From Bifidobacterium panos (GTDB taxonomy: Bacteria > Actinomycetota > Actinomycetes > Actinomycetales > Bifidobacteriaceae): a stretch of 37,800 bases of DNA. A program made the position numbers and the translations under genes. Where the stretch lies: the NCBI RefSeq assembly GCF_012932445.1, contig NZ_JAAIIJ010000009.1, positions 1 through 37,800 of the forward strand. Direction: 5' to 3'. Within the stretch, counting starts at the first letter, position 1. Each line of letters begins with the position of its first letter. Below the pieces are notes generated by a model that saw only the letters and a list, made by a program, of their open reading frames with translations, was not told the DNA's origin and searched no databases. Below are positions 1 through 7,849 of this stretch, piece by piece.

Positions 1-165
1 CTTCGTGGCAGCGAGCAGCGATAGCGTTGCGAGCGTCGCATAAGACGTCGGGGGCTGTCGGCCGCAAGGCCGACTGGGGGTGGTGCGGGCGTGGTCACGT
101 GACTGGCGTGACCACCCCCAGTCGCGCATCCGCGCGACAGCCCCCGCCTGCGGGGGCCTCCGATC
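1..165. repeat. Cloverleaf-like interspersed repeat, left copy
   Basis: No gene is visible here. The segment folds on paper as a four-way junction. The outer stem is GGGGGCTGTCG at 50-60 with CGACAGCCCCC at 135-145 (11 bp, perfect). Inside are a small GGCC arm at 60-71, a 14-bp perfect stem at 71-84 with 111-124 whose loop carries the palindrome GTCACGTGAC (94-103), and a short GCGC arm at 124-135. A diverged, inverted copy lies at about 37358-37526, and the left copy may be cut by the window edge. Whether it acts as DNA or RNA is unknown. Confidence 0.7.
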
Positions 166-206
166 CCGACTCATTTGAAAGAGGAGCCGCGACCGGTCCC
201 GTTCCC

Positions 207-360
207 TGTCATTTCGACCGCAGGCCGCCAGGCCGAAGCGGAGAAATCTTTCGGCCAACGGCATAACCATGCAGAACAAGATTTCTCCACTCGCTGCGCT
301 CGGTTGAAATGACAATAAGTCGAAATGACAATGACCGGGGTAGTTCCGGTCGAAATGACA
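207..360. repeat. REP-like TGTCATTTCGA repeat cluster
   Basis: One plus-oriented unit starts TGTCATTTCGACC at 207 and ends near GAGAAATCTTT at 241-251. A second, inverted unit runs from about 279 (AGATTTCTCC) to 314 (GAAATGACA), so the two can pair as a long hairpin. Two more short inverted cores (TCGAAATGACA) lie at about 320-330 and 350-360. The same core recurs at 31409, 36759, 37573 and 37602. The rest of 166-491 shows no gene. Confidence 0.75.
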
Positions 361-491
361 ACAACCGAATAAGGCCGCGGCCAAAACGACACGCGGCCCT
401 TGGCCCCCGTGTTTGGGGTCGCGAGCCTCGCGCAAGACAGCGGGGCCTTTCGAAAGTTTTTCAGTTCCTTGCACATTGAGAAAGGCGGCGG

Positions 492-845
492 ATGATGAGT
501 GAGCCGCAAAGTTTTACGTCGGGTCAGCGGGCGTATTTGTCGTCGTTGGCGGCGGTGGACAGTATTGACGCGTCCTCGCGTATCCGTTACGCGGACTGGT
601 TCCGCGTGGAGTGCATGCGCCGCTATAGGGAGGGTGAGAAACCCGCGGCCCTGTTCCGCGAGGCCGGCCTTGATCCCAAGATCGTCGGCTACAAGCGCAT
701 CGAACGCGCCTTCGCCCGGTGGAAGCAGTCTCCCGACCTATCCACGCCGCAGGGCAAAGCCGTCGACCCGCGCGACCAGCTCATCGCCGCCCAGGCCCTG
801 CGCATCCAGGAACTCGAAGAGGAACTGCGCCTCAAACAGGAATAA
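492..845 (+). CDS. Small HTH / coiled-coil protein, IS3 OrfA-like (HTH1)
   Basis: 117-aa protein. Residues about 35-75 contain a helix-turn-helix-like block (MRRYREGEKPAALFREAGL, then GYKRIERAFARWK). The last about 25 residues are charged and heptad-like (LRIQELEEELRLKQE), suggesting a coiled coil. This layout resembles the OrfA subunit of IS3-type transposases, but no OrfB-like DDE reading frame follows. A paralogue lies at 20251-20727 and shares the MRRY..GEKP and GYKRIERA..RWK blocks. ATG codons at 492 and 495 are both possible, with GAGAAAGG just upstream. A direct-repeat array starts right after the stop codon. It could be a regulator, a domesticated transposase part or an IS remnant; the sequence alone does not decide. 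Confidence 0.7.
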   Translation: MMSEPQSFTSGQRAYLSSLAAVDSIDASSRIRYADWFRVECMRRYREGEKPAALFREAGLDPKIVGYKRIERAFARWKQSPDLSTPQGKAVDPRDQLIAAQALRIQELEEELRLKQE

Positions 846-846
846 C

Positions 847-977
847 CGCGCTACCTTACAAACAAACCGCGCTACCCACAAACGCACACAGACGCGTTAC
901 CCCCCAAGCGAACATAGACGCGTTACTTTCAACGGACATAAATGCGCGTTACTCTCAAGCGAACGCAGACGCGCTTT
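847..977. repeat. Direct-repeat array CGCGYTAC, 21-26 bp spacing
   Basis: Six copies of CGCGYTAC or a one-to-two-base variant start at 847, 868, 893, 919, 945 and 970, spaced 21, 25, 26, 26 and 25 bp. The bases between them are also related (for example CAAGCGAACATAGA and CAAGCGAACGCAGA), so the repeated unit is nearly the full 25-26 bp. The array begins 1 base after the HTH1 stop codon and ends just before the hairpin element at 979. Because the units are repeated along their whole length it is iteron-like, not CRISPR-like. Confidence 0.75.
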
Positions 978-978
978 T

Positions 979-1055
979 GGAGCGGATGTCGCCGTGTGAG
1001 ACGTAAGACTTGGCCTACCGGCCCGGAGGGTGTCGAACACGGCGACATCCGCTCC
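979..1055. repeat. 77-bp hairpin element, copy 1
   Basis: Perfect 19-bp terminal inverted repeats, GGAGCGGATGTCGCCGTGT at 979-997 and its complement at 1037-1055, enclose a 39-bp centre. The identical centre occurs reverse-complemented at 37274-37312, flanked by the same stem with one covarying base pair. No reading frame appears conserved through it. It may be a non-autonomous mobile unit or a structured transcript. Confidence 0.8.
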
Positions 1056-1197
1056 CCAGACACGTATATTGCCTATTTAACGTGCTTTCCCGTTGTCTTG
1101 GCTGCCGGTATGGTGCGGAAACTTGTTATATGGCGTTGCCTTTTGATATCGATACGCATAACGCACTGCGCTGTGTGTCGGTGTAGTCTGGGGTTTT

Positions 1198-1581
1198 ATG
1201 AGCGATAGTGACTGGCAGAAGACGACCATCGACGCGGCGCAGGCGGCCGAACATCCTGAAACCGCCGAGGCAGTAGCCAAAATCAAGGCATTGCGCCAGT
1301 CCATCGACAATATCGATTCGGCGATTATTGCGCTGCTGGCCGAGCGCTTCAAGGCCACCTTGCAGGTGGGCGTGCTCAAGGCCGGTGCCGGGTTCGCGCC
1401 CGAGGATGTCAAGCGCGAGGAATACCAGATCGAGCGCTTGCATCGCATTGCCACCGACGCCGGGCTCGACCCGGATATCGCGGAAATGTACCGCGAATTC
1501 GTGGTCACCGAAGCAAAAAAGCGTCACCAGCGCATCGCCGACGCCGGCGGCGACCCCGGCATTCTCGACGTCTTCGCGTAA
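1198..1581 (+). CDS. Chorismate mutase (AroQ class)
   Basis: 127-aa all-helical protein that should convert chorismate to prephenate for phenylalanine and tyrosine synthesis in the cytosol. The chorismate mutase type II signature starts near residue 30: a long first helix with LRQSIDNIDSAIIALLAERF, then ATLQVGVLKA, the GFAPEDVKREE segment and a C-terminal helix with YREFVVTEAKKRHQ. Length fits a stand-alone monofunctional enzyme with a 25-residue acidic N-terminal tail. No prephenate dehydratase or dehydrogenase lies beside it. The ATG at 1198 has only a weak upstream purine run. It converges with valS across a shared terminator. Confidence 0.9.
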   Translation: MSDSDWQKTTIDAAQAAEHPETAEAVAKIKALRQSIDNIDSAIIALLAERFKATLQVGVLKAGAGFAPEDVKREEYQIERLHRIATDAGLDPDIAEMYREFVVTEAKKRHQRIADAGGDPGILDVFA

Positions 1582-1610
1582 TACACCCTAATACACCCTA
1601 ATACACCCCA
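1579..1610. repeat. Three tandem 10-bp repeats at gene end
   Basis: ATACACCCTA is repeated at 1581-1590 and 1591-1600, with ATACACCCCA at 1601-1610. It starts at the stop codon of the chorismate mutase gene and leads into the terminator hairpin. Confidence 0.8.
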
Positions 1611-1673
1611 TGGCGCGGTGTGCGATTTTGGCAATTTGGCTATTTTAAGCCGTTTTGCCACACCGCGCCATGG
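1608..1673. terminator. Bidirectional terminator-like hairpin
   Basis: CCATGGCGCGGTGTG (1608-1622) pairs perfectly with its complement at 1659-1673. The loop of about 36 nt is AT-rich. It lies between convergent genes (chorismate mutase and valS). A third partial copy of the arm (CCGCGCCATGG) is at 1682-1692, next to the valS stop codon. Confidence 0.7.
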
Positions 1674-1696
1674 GAAATTTACCGCGCCATGGGATT

Positions 1697-4477
1697 CTAG
1701 GAGCGATTGGGTTTGGTCGGCGGCTCGCCGAGTTCGGAGTCGGCGACGATGACTTCGGCGGCGGCCTCAGCTTCGGCTTTGGCCTGGTTCGCGGCCTCCT
1801 TGGCGGCATCGGCGGTGGCCTTGGCGGCCTTGACCGCGGCAATCGCGCCGGCGAAGCTGATCTTGCCCACTACGCGGCCCGCTTCGGCGATATCGCTCAT
1901 TGCGTTCTGCAGGGAGTCGCGCACATCGTCCGCCACGCCCAGCGTCACCGACAGAATCGGCGTCTTCATGGACACCTTGGCCTTCGACTTGATGCCGCGC
2001 AACGCGGCCAGCGCCTCGCCCGCATGGTTCAGCAGCTCCGGCGTCACCTTGAACGCCGCCGCCTCATACACTTCAGGCGTCGGCCATGCGGCGCGATGCA
2101 CGGAACCTTCGCCCGCGTGCATCCAGCCCCACACCTCTTCGGTGGCGTACGGCAGGAACGGCGCAAGCAGTCGCGCGAACGCATCCAGCCCCAAGCCCAG
2201 CGTCGTGCGCGCGGAACGCACGGCCGCCTCGCTCGGCACATTGCCTGTGGCATCGGCGGTGCCATACGCGCGGTTCTTCACCAGCTCGATATAGTCGTCG
2301 CAGAACTGCCAGAAGTAATTTTCCACAGCCTCCAGCGCCTTGGAATGTTCGTAGGTTTCCATCGCGAGGGTGGCTTCGCGCAACACCAGCGCCATCTTCG
2401 CCATGGCGGCGCGGTCGAGCGGTTCGGTCACATCGGTCGGGTTCCATGTGGCGACAGCAGAATCGCCCACATGATGATTTTCATCCTCACGCCCAATGGC
2501 CAGCGCGAACTTGGTGGCGTTGAGCAACTTGATGGCCAAACGGCGGCCAATCTTCATCTGGCCTTCGTCATACGTGGCATCGAGCCCCAGGCGGGCGGAA
2601 GCGGCCCAATAGCGCACCGCGTCCGCGCCGAACTGCTTGATCGGCTTGTCCGGCACCACGACGTTGCCCTTGGACTTCGACATCTTCTTGTGGTCCGGGT
2701 CGAGAATCCAGCCCGACAGCGTGGCATTGGCCCACGGCAGGCAGCCGTTCTCCAAATGCGCGCGGTCGACGGTGGAAAACAGCCAGGTGCGGATGATGTC
2801 CTGACCTTGCGGGCGCAAGTCCATCGGGAACGTGGCGTTGAACACCGCCTGATTCTCCTCGCCCGGCTCCTCCCAGCGGGTCACGATCTGCGGGGTGAGC
2901 GACGAAGTGGCCCACGTGTCCATGATGTCCGGCTCGGCGGTGAAGCCGCCCGGCACATCGCGCTGATCCTCGCTGTAGCCCTCCGGCACATCGTCGGTGG
3001 GGTCGATGGGCAAGAGGTCTTCGCTCGGCACAATCGGATGGTCGTAATCCGGCGTGCCGTCTTCCTGCACCGGGTACCACAGCGGGAACGGCACGCCGAA
3101 GAAGCGCTGGCGAGAAATCAGCCAGTCCCCATTCAGGCCATGCACCCAATTCTCGTAACGCACGCGCATGAAATCAGGATGGAACTTCAGCTCGCGCCCG
3201 CGCCCGATGAGCTGGGCGTTGAGCGTGGTGTCGGTGCCGCCGTTCTTCAGATACCACTGGCGCGACGTGACGATTTCCAAGGGCTTGTCGCCCTTTTCAT
3301 AGAAGTTCGTCATACGCTTGGTCGGCGTCGGCTCGCCGTCCAAATCGCCCGATTCGCGCAGATGGTCGACGATGATCTTGCGCGCGGAGAACGTGGTCTT
3401 GCCTTCCGTCTCCTCGAAAATCGCGCGGCCGGAAGCGTCTTCAATCCAATCGGGCACGTCCATGACGATGCGCCCGTTGCGCTGGATGATCGAACGCAAC
3501 GGCAATCCCAAATCGCGCCACCATTCCACGTCGGTCACGTCGCCGAACGTACAGCACATGGCGATGCCCGCGCCCTTGTCCATTTCCGCGGCTTTGTGCG
3601 CCAGAATCGGCACCTTCACCTTGAACAGCGGCGAATAGACGTACTGCCCGAAATACTTCTGATAACGCGGGTCGTCCGGGTGCGCGATCAGCGCGCCGCA
3701 CGCCGCCAGGAGCTCCGGGCGGGTGGTCTCGATGTAAATCGGTGTGCCGTCCTCAAAACGGAACGCCACCTTGTGGTAGAAACCGGGGTATTCGCGCGAC
3801 TCCAGCTCGGCTTGGGCCACGGCGGTCTGGAACGTCACGTCCCACAGGCCCGGCGCGTCCTTCTGATAGGCCTCGCCGCGCGCCAGATTGCGCAGGAATG
3901 CCTTCTGCGCCACGCGCTGTGGGTGCGCGCCGATGGTGTGGTAGGTCTGCGACCAGTCGATCGACAGCCCCAGCGAACGCCACAGTTCCTCGAACTGCTT
4001 CTCGTCCTGGGCCGTCAGGCGCTCGCACAGTTCGATGAAGTTCTTGCGCGAAATCGGCACCTGATCCTTGGCGTCGATCTTCTTGCCGTCGGTGCCTTCG
4101 AACGGCGGCTTGAAATCGGGGTCGTATTTCAACGACGTGTCCACGCGCACGCCGTAATAATTCTGCACGCGGCGTTCGGTGGGCAGGCCGTTGTCGTCCC
4201 AGCCCATCGGATAGAACACGTCGTAGCCCCGCATACGCTTGAATCGCGCGATCACATCGGTGTGCGTGTAGGAGAACACATGGCCGACATGCAGATGCCC
4301 GGACACGGTGGGCGGGGGGGTGTCGATGGAATAGACGGATTTGCGCTCGCGGGTGTTGCGGAACGTATAGGTGCCGTTCTGCTCCCAGACGGCGCGCCAC
4401 TTGTCTTCGAGGCCCTCCACACCCACTTTGTCGGGCAGGGGGGTGAGATTGGCGTTGATGGAATTCTCTTCAGTCAT
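1697..4477 (-). CDS. valS: Valine--tRNA ligase
   Basis: Class I aminoacyl-tRNA synthetase that charges tRNA-Val in the cytosol. The reading frame opens further upstream, but the protein proper starts at MTEENSINANLTPLPDK (ATG at 4477), giving 926 aa. The HIGH-type motif appears as PPPTVSGHLHVGH and the KMSKS loop as KKMSKSKGNV, with the editing-domain region between them. The C-terminal about 60 residues are an alanine/lysine/glutamate-rich helix, as in the ValS coiled-coil arm. It is last in a minus-strand run after glnR, nth and the solute-binding protein. The first 37 codons of the longer frame look non-coding, which is why the later ATG was chosen. Confidence 0.97.
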   Translation of the reverse strand: MTEENSINANLTPLPDKVGVEGLEDKWRAVWEQNGTYTFRNTRERKSVYSIDTPPPTVSGHLHVGHVFSYTHTDVIARFKRMRGYDVFYPMGWDDNGLPTERRVQNYYGVRVDTSLKYDPDFKPPFEGTDGKKIDAKDQVPISRKNFIELCERLTAQDEKQFEELWRSLGLSIDWSQTYHTIGAHPQRVAQKAFLRNLARGEAYQKDAPGLWDVTFQTAVAQAELESREYPGFYHKVAFRFEDGTPIYIETTRPELLAACGALIAHPDDPRYQKYFGQYVYSPLFKVKVPILAHKAAEMDKGAGIAMCCTFGDVTDVEWWRDLGLPLRSIIQRNGRIVMDVPDWIEDASGRAIFEETEGKTTFSARKIIVDHLRESGDLDGEPTPTKRMTNFYEKGDKPLEIVTSRQWYLKNGGTDTTLNAQLIGRGRELKFHPDFMRVRYENWVHGLNGDWLISRQRFFGVPFPLWYPVQEDGTPDYDHPIVPSEDLLPIDPTDDVPEGYSEDQRDVPGGFTAEPDIMDTWATSSLTPQIVTRWEEPGEENQAVFNATFPMDLRPQGQDIIRTWLFSTVDRAHLENGCLPWANATLSGWILDPDHKKMSKSKGNVVVPDKPIKQFGADAVRYWAASARLGLDATYDEGQMKIGRRLAIKLLNATKFALAIGREDENHHVGDSAVATWNPTDVTEPLDRAAMAKMALVLREATLAMETYEHSKALEAVENYFWQFCDDYIELVKNRAYGTADATGNVPSEAAVRSARTTLGLGLDAFARLLAPFLPYATEEVWGWMHAGEGSVHRAAWPTPEVYEAAAFKVTPELLNHAGEALAALRGIKSKAKVSMKTPILSVTLGVADDVRDSLQNAMSDIAEAGRVVGKISFAGAIAAVKAAKATADAAKEAANQAKAEAEAAAEVIVADSELGEPPTKPNRS

Positions 4478-4560
4478 ACGCGCCAGTTTAAGGCGTTTGT
4501 ATGACAAGGAAGCCGCGCGAAAACTGGCGGTCGCTGCTGTTTGCAGGCTGTTGTTTGGCG

Positions 4561-4600
4561 TTACTTGCTTAAGGTGACTGATTGACATTACTTGCTTAAG
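4561..4600. repeat. 13-bp direct repeat upstream of valS
   Basis: TTACTTGCTTAAG occurs at 4561-4573 and 4588-4600, 27 bp apart, in the gap between the solute-binding protein gene and valS. Each half contains the palindrome CTTAAG. It could be an operator; function unknown. Confidence 0.6.
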
Positions 4601-4614
4601 CTAACCACCTGATG

Positions 4615-6183
4615 CTACTGCTTGGCGACATCCTTCAACAGCAAACGCTCGTCCGCCATCTGAGCGGAGTATCCGCTAAGTTTCGTGGAAGCAACCACAC
4701 TCGCCTTGCGCACGTACAGCCAGTCGCTGGCCGCGTCGTTGCTGACGGTGCGCGCGTAGGTTTTCAGCGCGTTCTGATAGGCGTCGTCAGTGGTGGCTTT
4801 CAGCGCGTCGGCGTATTGCTGCTGCGCGTCGGCGCTGTTGTATCGCGTCAGGCTGTCGGGATTGGCGTAGGACGCGGTGCTCGTCGTGCCGTCCAGCACG
4901 GTGACGAGCAGGTTGAAATCGCGGCTCTCCTTGCGGTTGTTGAGTTCCTCGTCATTCAGCGCTTCCATCTGCACCGACAGGCCCGCATTGCTCAGCTGGT
5001 CGGCGATGGCCTGGGCAAGCGACTGGTATGACTCGGGGGCGATGAGCTTGAACGTGCCGAGATAGTTGACGGCGAAATAGTTCAGCATGCGCTGGCCTTT
5101 GGCAACGTCAAGGGGGAACAGATCGGTCAAGTCCTCATAGCCTGGTTCGAGCGGGCCGATGGGTCCGCCGAGCGTGATCGGCTTGCCTTCGGAGGATTGC
5201 GCCACATCGGCGCGGCCGTCCGCCAGCGCGCTCTTATCCAGTATCACGCGCAACGCCTGACGCACCTGTATATCGGAAAGAATCGAATTGGTGTCGTTGT
5301 TATAAAGCAACGCGACTTTGCTGGTGCTCACCCCCTCCGAGACCTTCACCGACGGATCGTTCTTCGCCTCGGCCGCCGAAGCAGGGTCGCTCGGCACCGC
5401 CAAATCGACGTCGCCCGCGCGCGCGGCCTTGAGCAGCGCGGTGTCATCGGCGAAATTGCTCAGCGTGATGGTGCCGGTTTTCGCGCCGGAATCACGGCTG
5501 GAGGTGAGCACGATCTTGCTGCCCGGCGTGAACTCCTTGATGGTGAAGGGGCCGGAGCCAGCCGCCGCGCTTTGATAATCGACATGCGCTTCGCTGTCAT
5601 AGACGATGCCGAGACGGCTCGAGAGCGTGCGCGTCAGCGAGGCGTCCGGCTGGCTCAGGGTGATTGTCACCGTCGTCTCGTCCGGGTTGACCACCGACTC
5701 AAGGGAGGAGAACCCCGTTTCGGCTCCCGGCCACTTGTTTTGTATTGCCTGTTGCAACGACCACACCACATCCGAAGCGTCGAGGGTGTGGCCGTTCGAG
5801 AAGCGCAAATCGCTGCGCAACGTGAACGTGAGTGTCAGGCCGTCTTCTGAGGTTTTCCAAGTGCTTGCGAGCCCTGCTGTGGGCTGGTTCTCCTCGTCGC
5901 GGCTAAGCAGCGTCTCATACACATTGCCGATGAGCGCGCGGTTCAGCCCAGCGTCGTCGGTGGTGCGGATGTCGAGCGTTTTGGGAACGTTGGTGAGCCC
6001 GACGGTGACGGCGCTGTTGGACTGCACGGTGCTGCCGCCGAAGAAAGACTGGCGGCTGAGCAACGGCACCGCCGCCCACACCAATGCGCCCAGCGCAACG
6101 GCCACTCCGATGAAAATAAGCCAGCTTCTCAGCTGATCGGTTTGGACTGTCCGCTGTGCCCCGTGTCTGCGATTCTTCGACAT
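4615..6183 (-). CDS. ABC transporter solute-binding protein, family 5
   Basis: 522-aa extracytoplasmic protein of the peptide/nickel-binding (SBP_bac_5) type. It has a basic N-terminus and one hydrophobic segment at about residues 20-43, with no lipobox cysteine, so it is probably tethered by an uncleaved helix. Family features are the early PKTLDIRTTDDAGLNRALI and NVYETLLSRD segments, followed by LTFTLRSDLRFSNGHTLDASD. No permease or ATPase genes lie next to it, so its partner is unknown. It starts 51 bp after nth ends on the same strand. Substrate is likely an oligopeptide by family, but this is inference. Confidence 0.85.
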   Translation of the reverse strand: MSKNRRHGAQRTVQTDQLRSWLIFIGVAVALGALVWAAVPLLSRQSFFGGSTVQSNSAVTVGLTNVPKTLDIRTTDDAGLNRALIGNVYETLLSRDEENQPTAGLASTWKTSEDGLTLTFTLRSDLRFSNGHTLDASDVVWSLQQAIQNKWPGAETGFSSLESVVNPDETTVTITLSQPDASLTRTLSSRLGIVYDSEAHVDYQSAAAGSGPFTIKEFTPGSKIVLTSSRDSGAKTGTITLSNFADDTALLKAARAGDVDLAVPSDPASAAEAKNDPSVKVSEGVSTSKVALLYNNDTNSILSDIQVRQALRVILDKSALADGRADVAQSSEGKPITLGGPIGPLEPGYEDLTDLFPLDVAKGQRMLNYFAVNYLGTFKLIAPESYQSLAQAIADQLSNAGLSVQMEALNDEELNNRKESRDFNLLVTVLDGTTSTASYANPDSLTRYNSADAQQQYADALKATTDDAYQNALKTYARTVSNDAASDWLYVRKASVVASTKLSGYSAQMADERLLLKDVAKQ

Positions 6184-6234
6184 GGTGTCAGTCTATCGTT
6201 GCCGTCGAACAGGCCGGCTGCCCAGATGCGATTT

Positions 6235-6921
6235 CTATTGCGCGGACGGGCAGGTTTGGGCCAGCGGGCAGACGGCGCAATCGGGCTTGCGGGCGTGGCA
6301 GATGGCGCGTCCGTGCAGAATCAGCCGATGGCTTAAATCCGTCCAATCCTCGGGTGGGAAGCAAGCGGTGATCTCGCGCTCGATGGCCACCGGGTCGGGG
6401 TGCGCCGACCGCCAATCGGTGCGCCAGCGCAGCCGCCCGGTGACGCGCATCACATGGGTGTCCACCGGAAATCCCGGGATGCCGAAGGCGTTGCCGAGCA
6501 CCACATTCGCCGTCTTGCGACCCACCCCGGGCAGGCTGGTCAGCTCTTCCATCGTTTGCGGCACCTCGCCGTCGAAACGCTCGTCAAGCGCGGCGGCTAA
6601 TCCCAGCAGATGCTTGGTTTTGGAGCGATAGAAGCCGAGTGGATGAATGATATCCTCCACATCCTGCGGATTCGCGCAGGCCAGCTCGCGGCACGAGGGA
6701 TAGGCGGCGAACAGTGCGGGCGTGACCGTGTTGACGCGCTTATCGGTGGTTTGGGCGCTTAAGACCGTGGCGATCAGCAGTTGCAATGGCGTTGAGAAAT
6801 CGAGCGCGCATTTCGGCTCAGGGTAGGTTTCGCACAGCAGCGCATATTCGGCGCGCATACGCTCCAGCCGAGCCTTTTTCGACTCGCGTCCCGATGTAGT
6901 GCGTGCGGGGCTGTTGTTCAT
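6235..6921 (-). CDS. nth: Endonuclease III (DNA glycosylase/AP lyase)
   Basis: 228-aa base-excision-repair enzyme that removes oxidised pyrimidines and nicks the abasic site. The helix-hairpin-helix is LPGVGRKTANVVLG with catalytic Lys136, and the catalytic Asp154 lies in VDTHVMRV. A [4Fe-4S] cluster is shown by Cys208, Cys215, Cys218 and Cys224 (C-x6-C-x2-C-x5-C). Its ATG overlaps the stop codon of glnR by 4 bp, so the two are probably translationally coupled. Confidence 0.97.
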   Translation of the reverse strand: MNNSPARTTSGRESKKARLERMRAEYALLCETYPEPKCALDFSTPLQLLIATVLSAQTTDKRVNTVTPALFAAYPSCRELACANPQDVEDIIHPLGFYRSKTKHLLGLAAALDERFDGEVPQTMEELTSLPGVGRKTANVVLGNAFGIPGFPVDTHVMRVTGRLRWRTDWRSAHPDPVAIEREITACFPPEDWTDLSHRLILHGRAICHARKPDCAVCPLAQTCPSAQ

Positions 6922-7715
6922 TGTGCGTTGGGTTCGGCGGTGTTGTTGGGTTTGGCAGGTTCGCCGGATTCGCTGTCCGCTGTTGCCGCGGATTTGGCCG
7001 CGGACTGCCCGGCCTCTTCCTCCGGCGGGTCGAAGCGATACCCCACGTTGCGCACAGTGCCGATCAGATGCTCATACTCGCCGCCGAGCTTGGCGCGCAG
7101 ACGACGGATGTGCACATCGACGGTGCGGGTGCCGCCGTAATAGTCGTAACCCCACACCTCTTGCAACAGCTGAGCGCGCGTGAACACGCGACCGGGGTGT
7201 TGCACCAGATATTTGAGCAGCTCGAACTCCTTGTACGCCAAGTCGATCGGCTGGCCGCGCAACGAAGCGGTGTACCCGTTCGTGTCCACAATGAGATCGC
7301 CGGAATGAATCTGCCCATCCTCGGCGGTCACGCTCCTGTCGGCAGCGCCAGCCGTGGCAACCGGCGCATTGCCGCGCTCGGCCACCAAGCGCAAACGCCC
7401 CTCGACCTCGGCGGGTGAAGCGGAGGCCACCACCACATCGGCGATGCCCCACTGCGAGTTGACAACAGTGAACCCGCCCTCGGTGAGAACCAGCACAATC
7501 GGCGTGGACAGGCCGGAGGCGTGAATCAGACTGCACAGCGTCTTCGCGGTGGCCAAATCGTCGCGCGCGTCGAGGAACAGGATGGTGTTCTCGGGCATTT
7601 TCACTAGGCTGGCCGCGTCCATCGGCAGCACACGCACACGATGCGACAGCAGGGCGAGCGAGGGCAATACGGAGGCGGGGTTGCTGGCAAACGTCATCAA
7701 CGTCAAGTCAGTCAC
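6918..7715 (-). CDS. glnR: GlnR-like OmpR-family response regulator
   Basis: 265-aa transcription regulator with an N-terminal receiver-like domain (about 1-115) and a C-terminal winged helix (about 140-230). The receiver keeps an aspartate (LFLDARDDL, Asp49) and the TEGGFTVVNSQWGIADVV segment typical of actinobacterial GlnR. The DNA-binding half has YKEFELLKYLVQHPGRVFTR and GTRTVDVHIRRLRAKLG. GlnR proteins control nitrogen assimilation and usually lack a partner kinase; none is seen here. The GTG at 7715 is chosen because AAGGGGG lies about 6 bases upstream and similarity starts there; an upstream extension to 8099 looks non-coding. A 45-residue acidic tail is unusual. Confidence 0.85.
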   Translation of the reverse strand: MTDLTLMTFASNPASVLPSLALLSHRVRVLPMDAASLVKMPENTILFLDARDDLATAKTLCSLIHASGLSTPIVLVLTEGGFTVVNSQWGIADVVVASASPAEVEGRLRLVAERGNAPVATAGAADRSVTAEDGQIHSGDLIVDTNGYTASLRGQPIDLAYKEFELLKYLVQHPGRVFTRAQLLQEVWGYDYYGGTRTVDVHIRRLRAKLGGEYEHLIGTVRNVGYRFDPPEEEAGQSAAKSAATADSESGEPAKPNNTAEPNAQ

Positions 7716-7849
7716 GTCGACCCCCTTACCCGGTTGTGATGATGCTGTGTGTATTGTACGCGCATGCATAGGACACGCTTTATTTGTCATTACCGAAGGC
7801 GGATGTGAGAGGTGCGCGCGGGTGTTGGGTAGGATGGGGGAGTATTGAA
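7716..7849. promoter_or_regulatory. Divergent intergenic region, glnR / membrane protein
   Basis: 134 bp separate the glnR start from the divergent membrane-protein gene and must hold both promoters. An AT-richer stretch with GTGTATTGTACGCGCATGC lies near 7749-7767. No confident -35/-10 pair can be assigned by eye. Confidence 0.4.

Noticed and set aside
847..977. Possible CRISPR array
   Set aside because: Units are related along their whole length, with no unique spacers, and no cas genes are present.
4314..4320. Run of seven G in valS, possible phase-variation tract
   Set aside because: It encodes the conserved proline run before the HIGH motif of an essential gene, so switching there would be lethal.
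1655..4504. 949-codon open frame on the plus strand opposite valS
   Set aside because: It mirrors valS, has no recognisable domain and arises from GC-biased third positions of the true gene.
6184..6336. Short plus-strand frames opposite the nth / solute-binding protein junction
   Set aside because: Antisense shadows without a ribosome site or domain.
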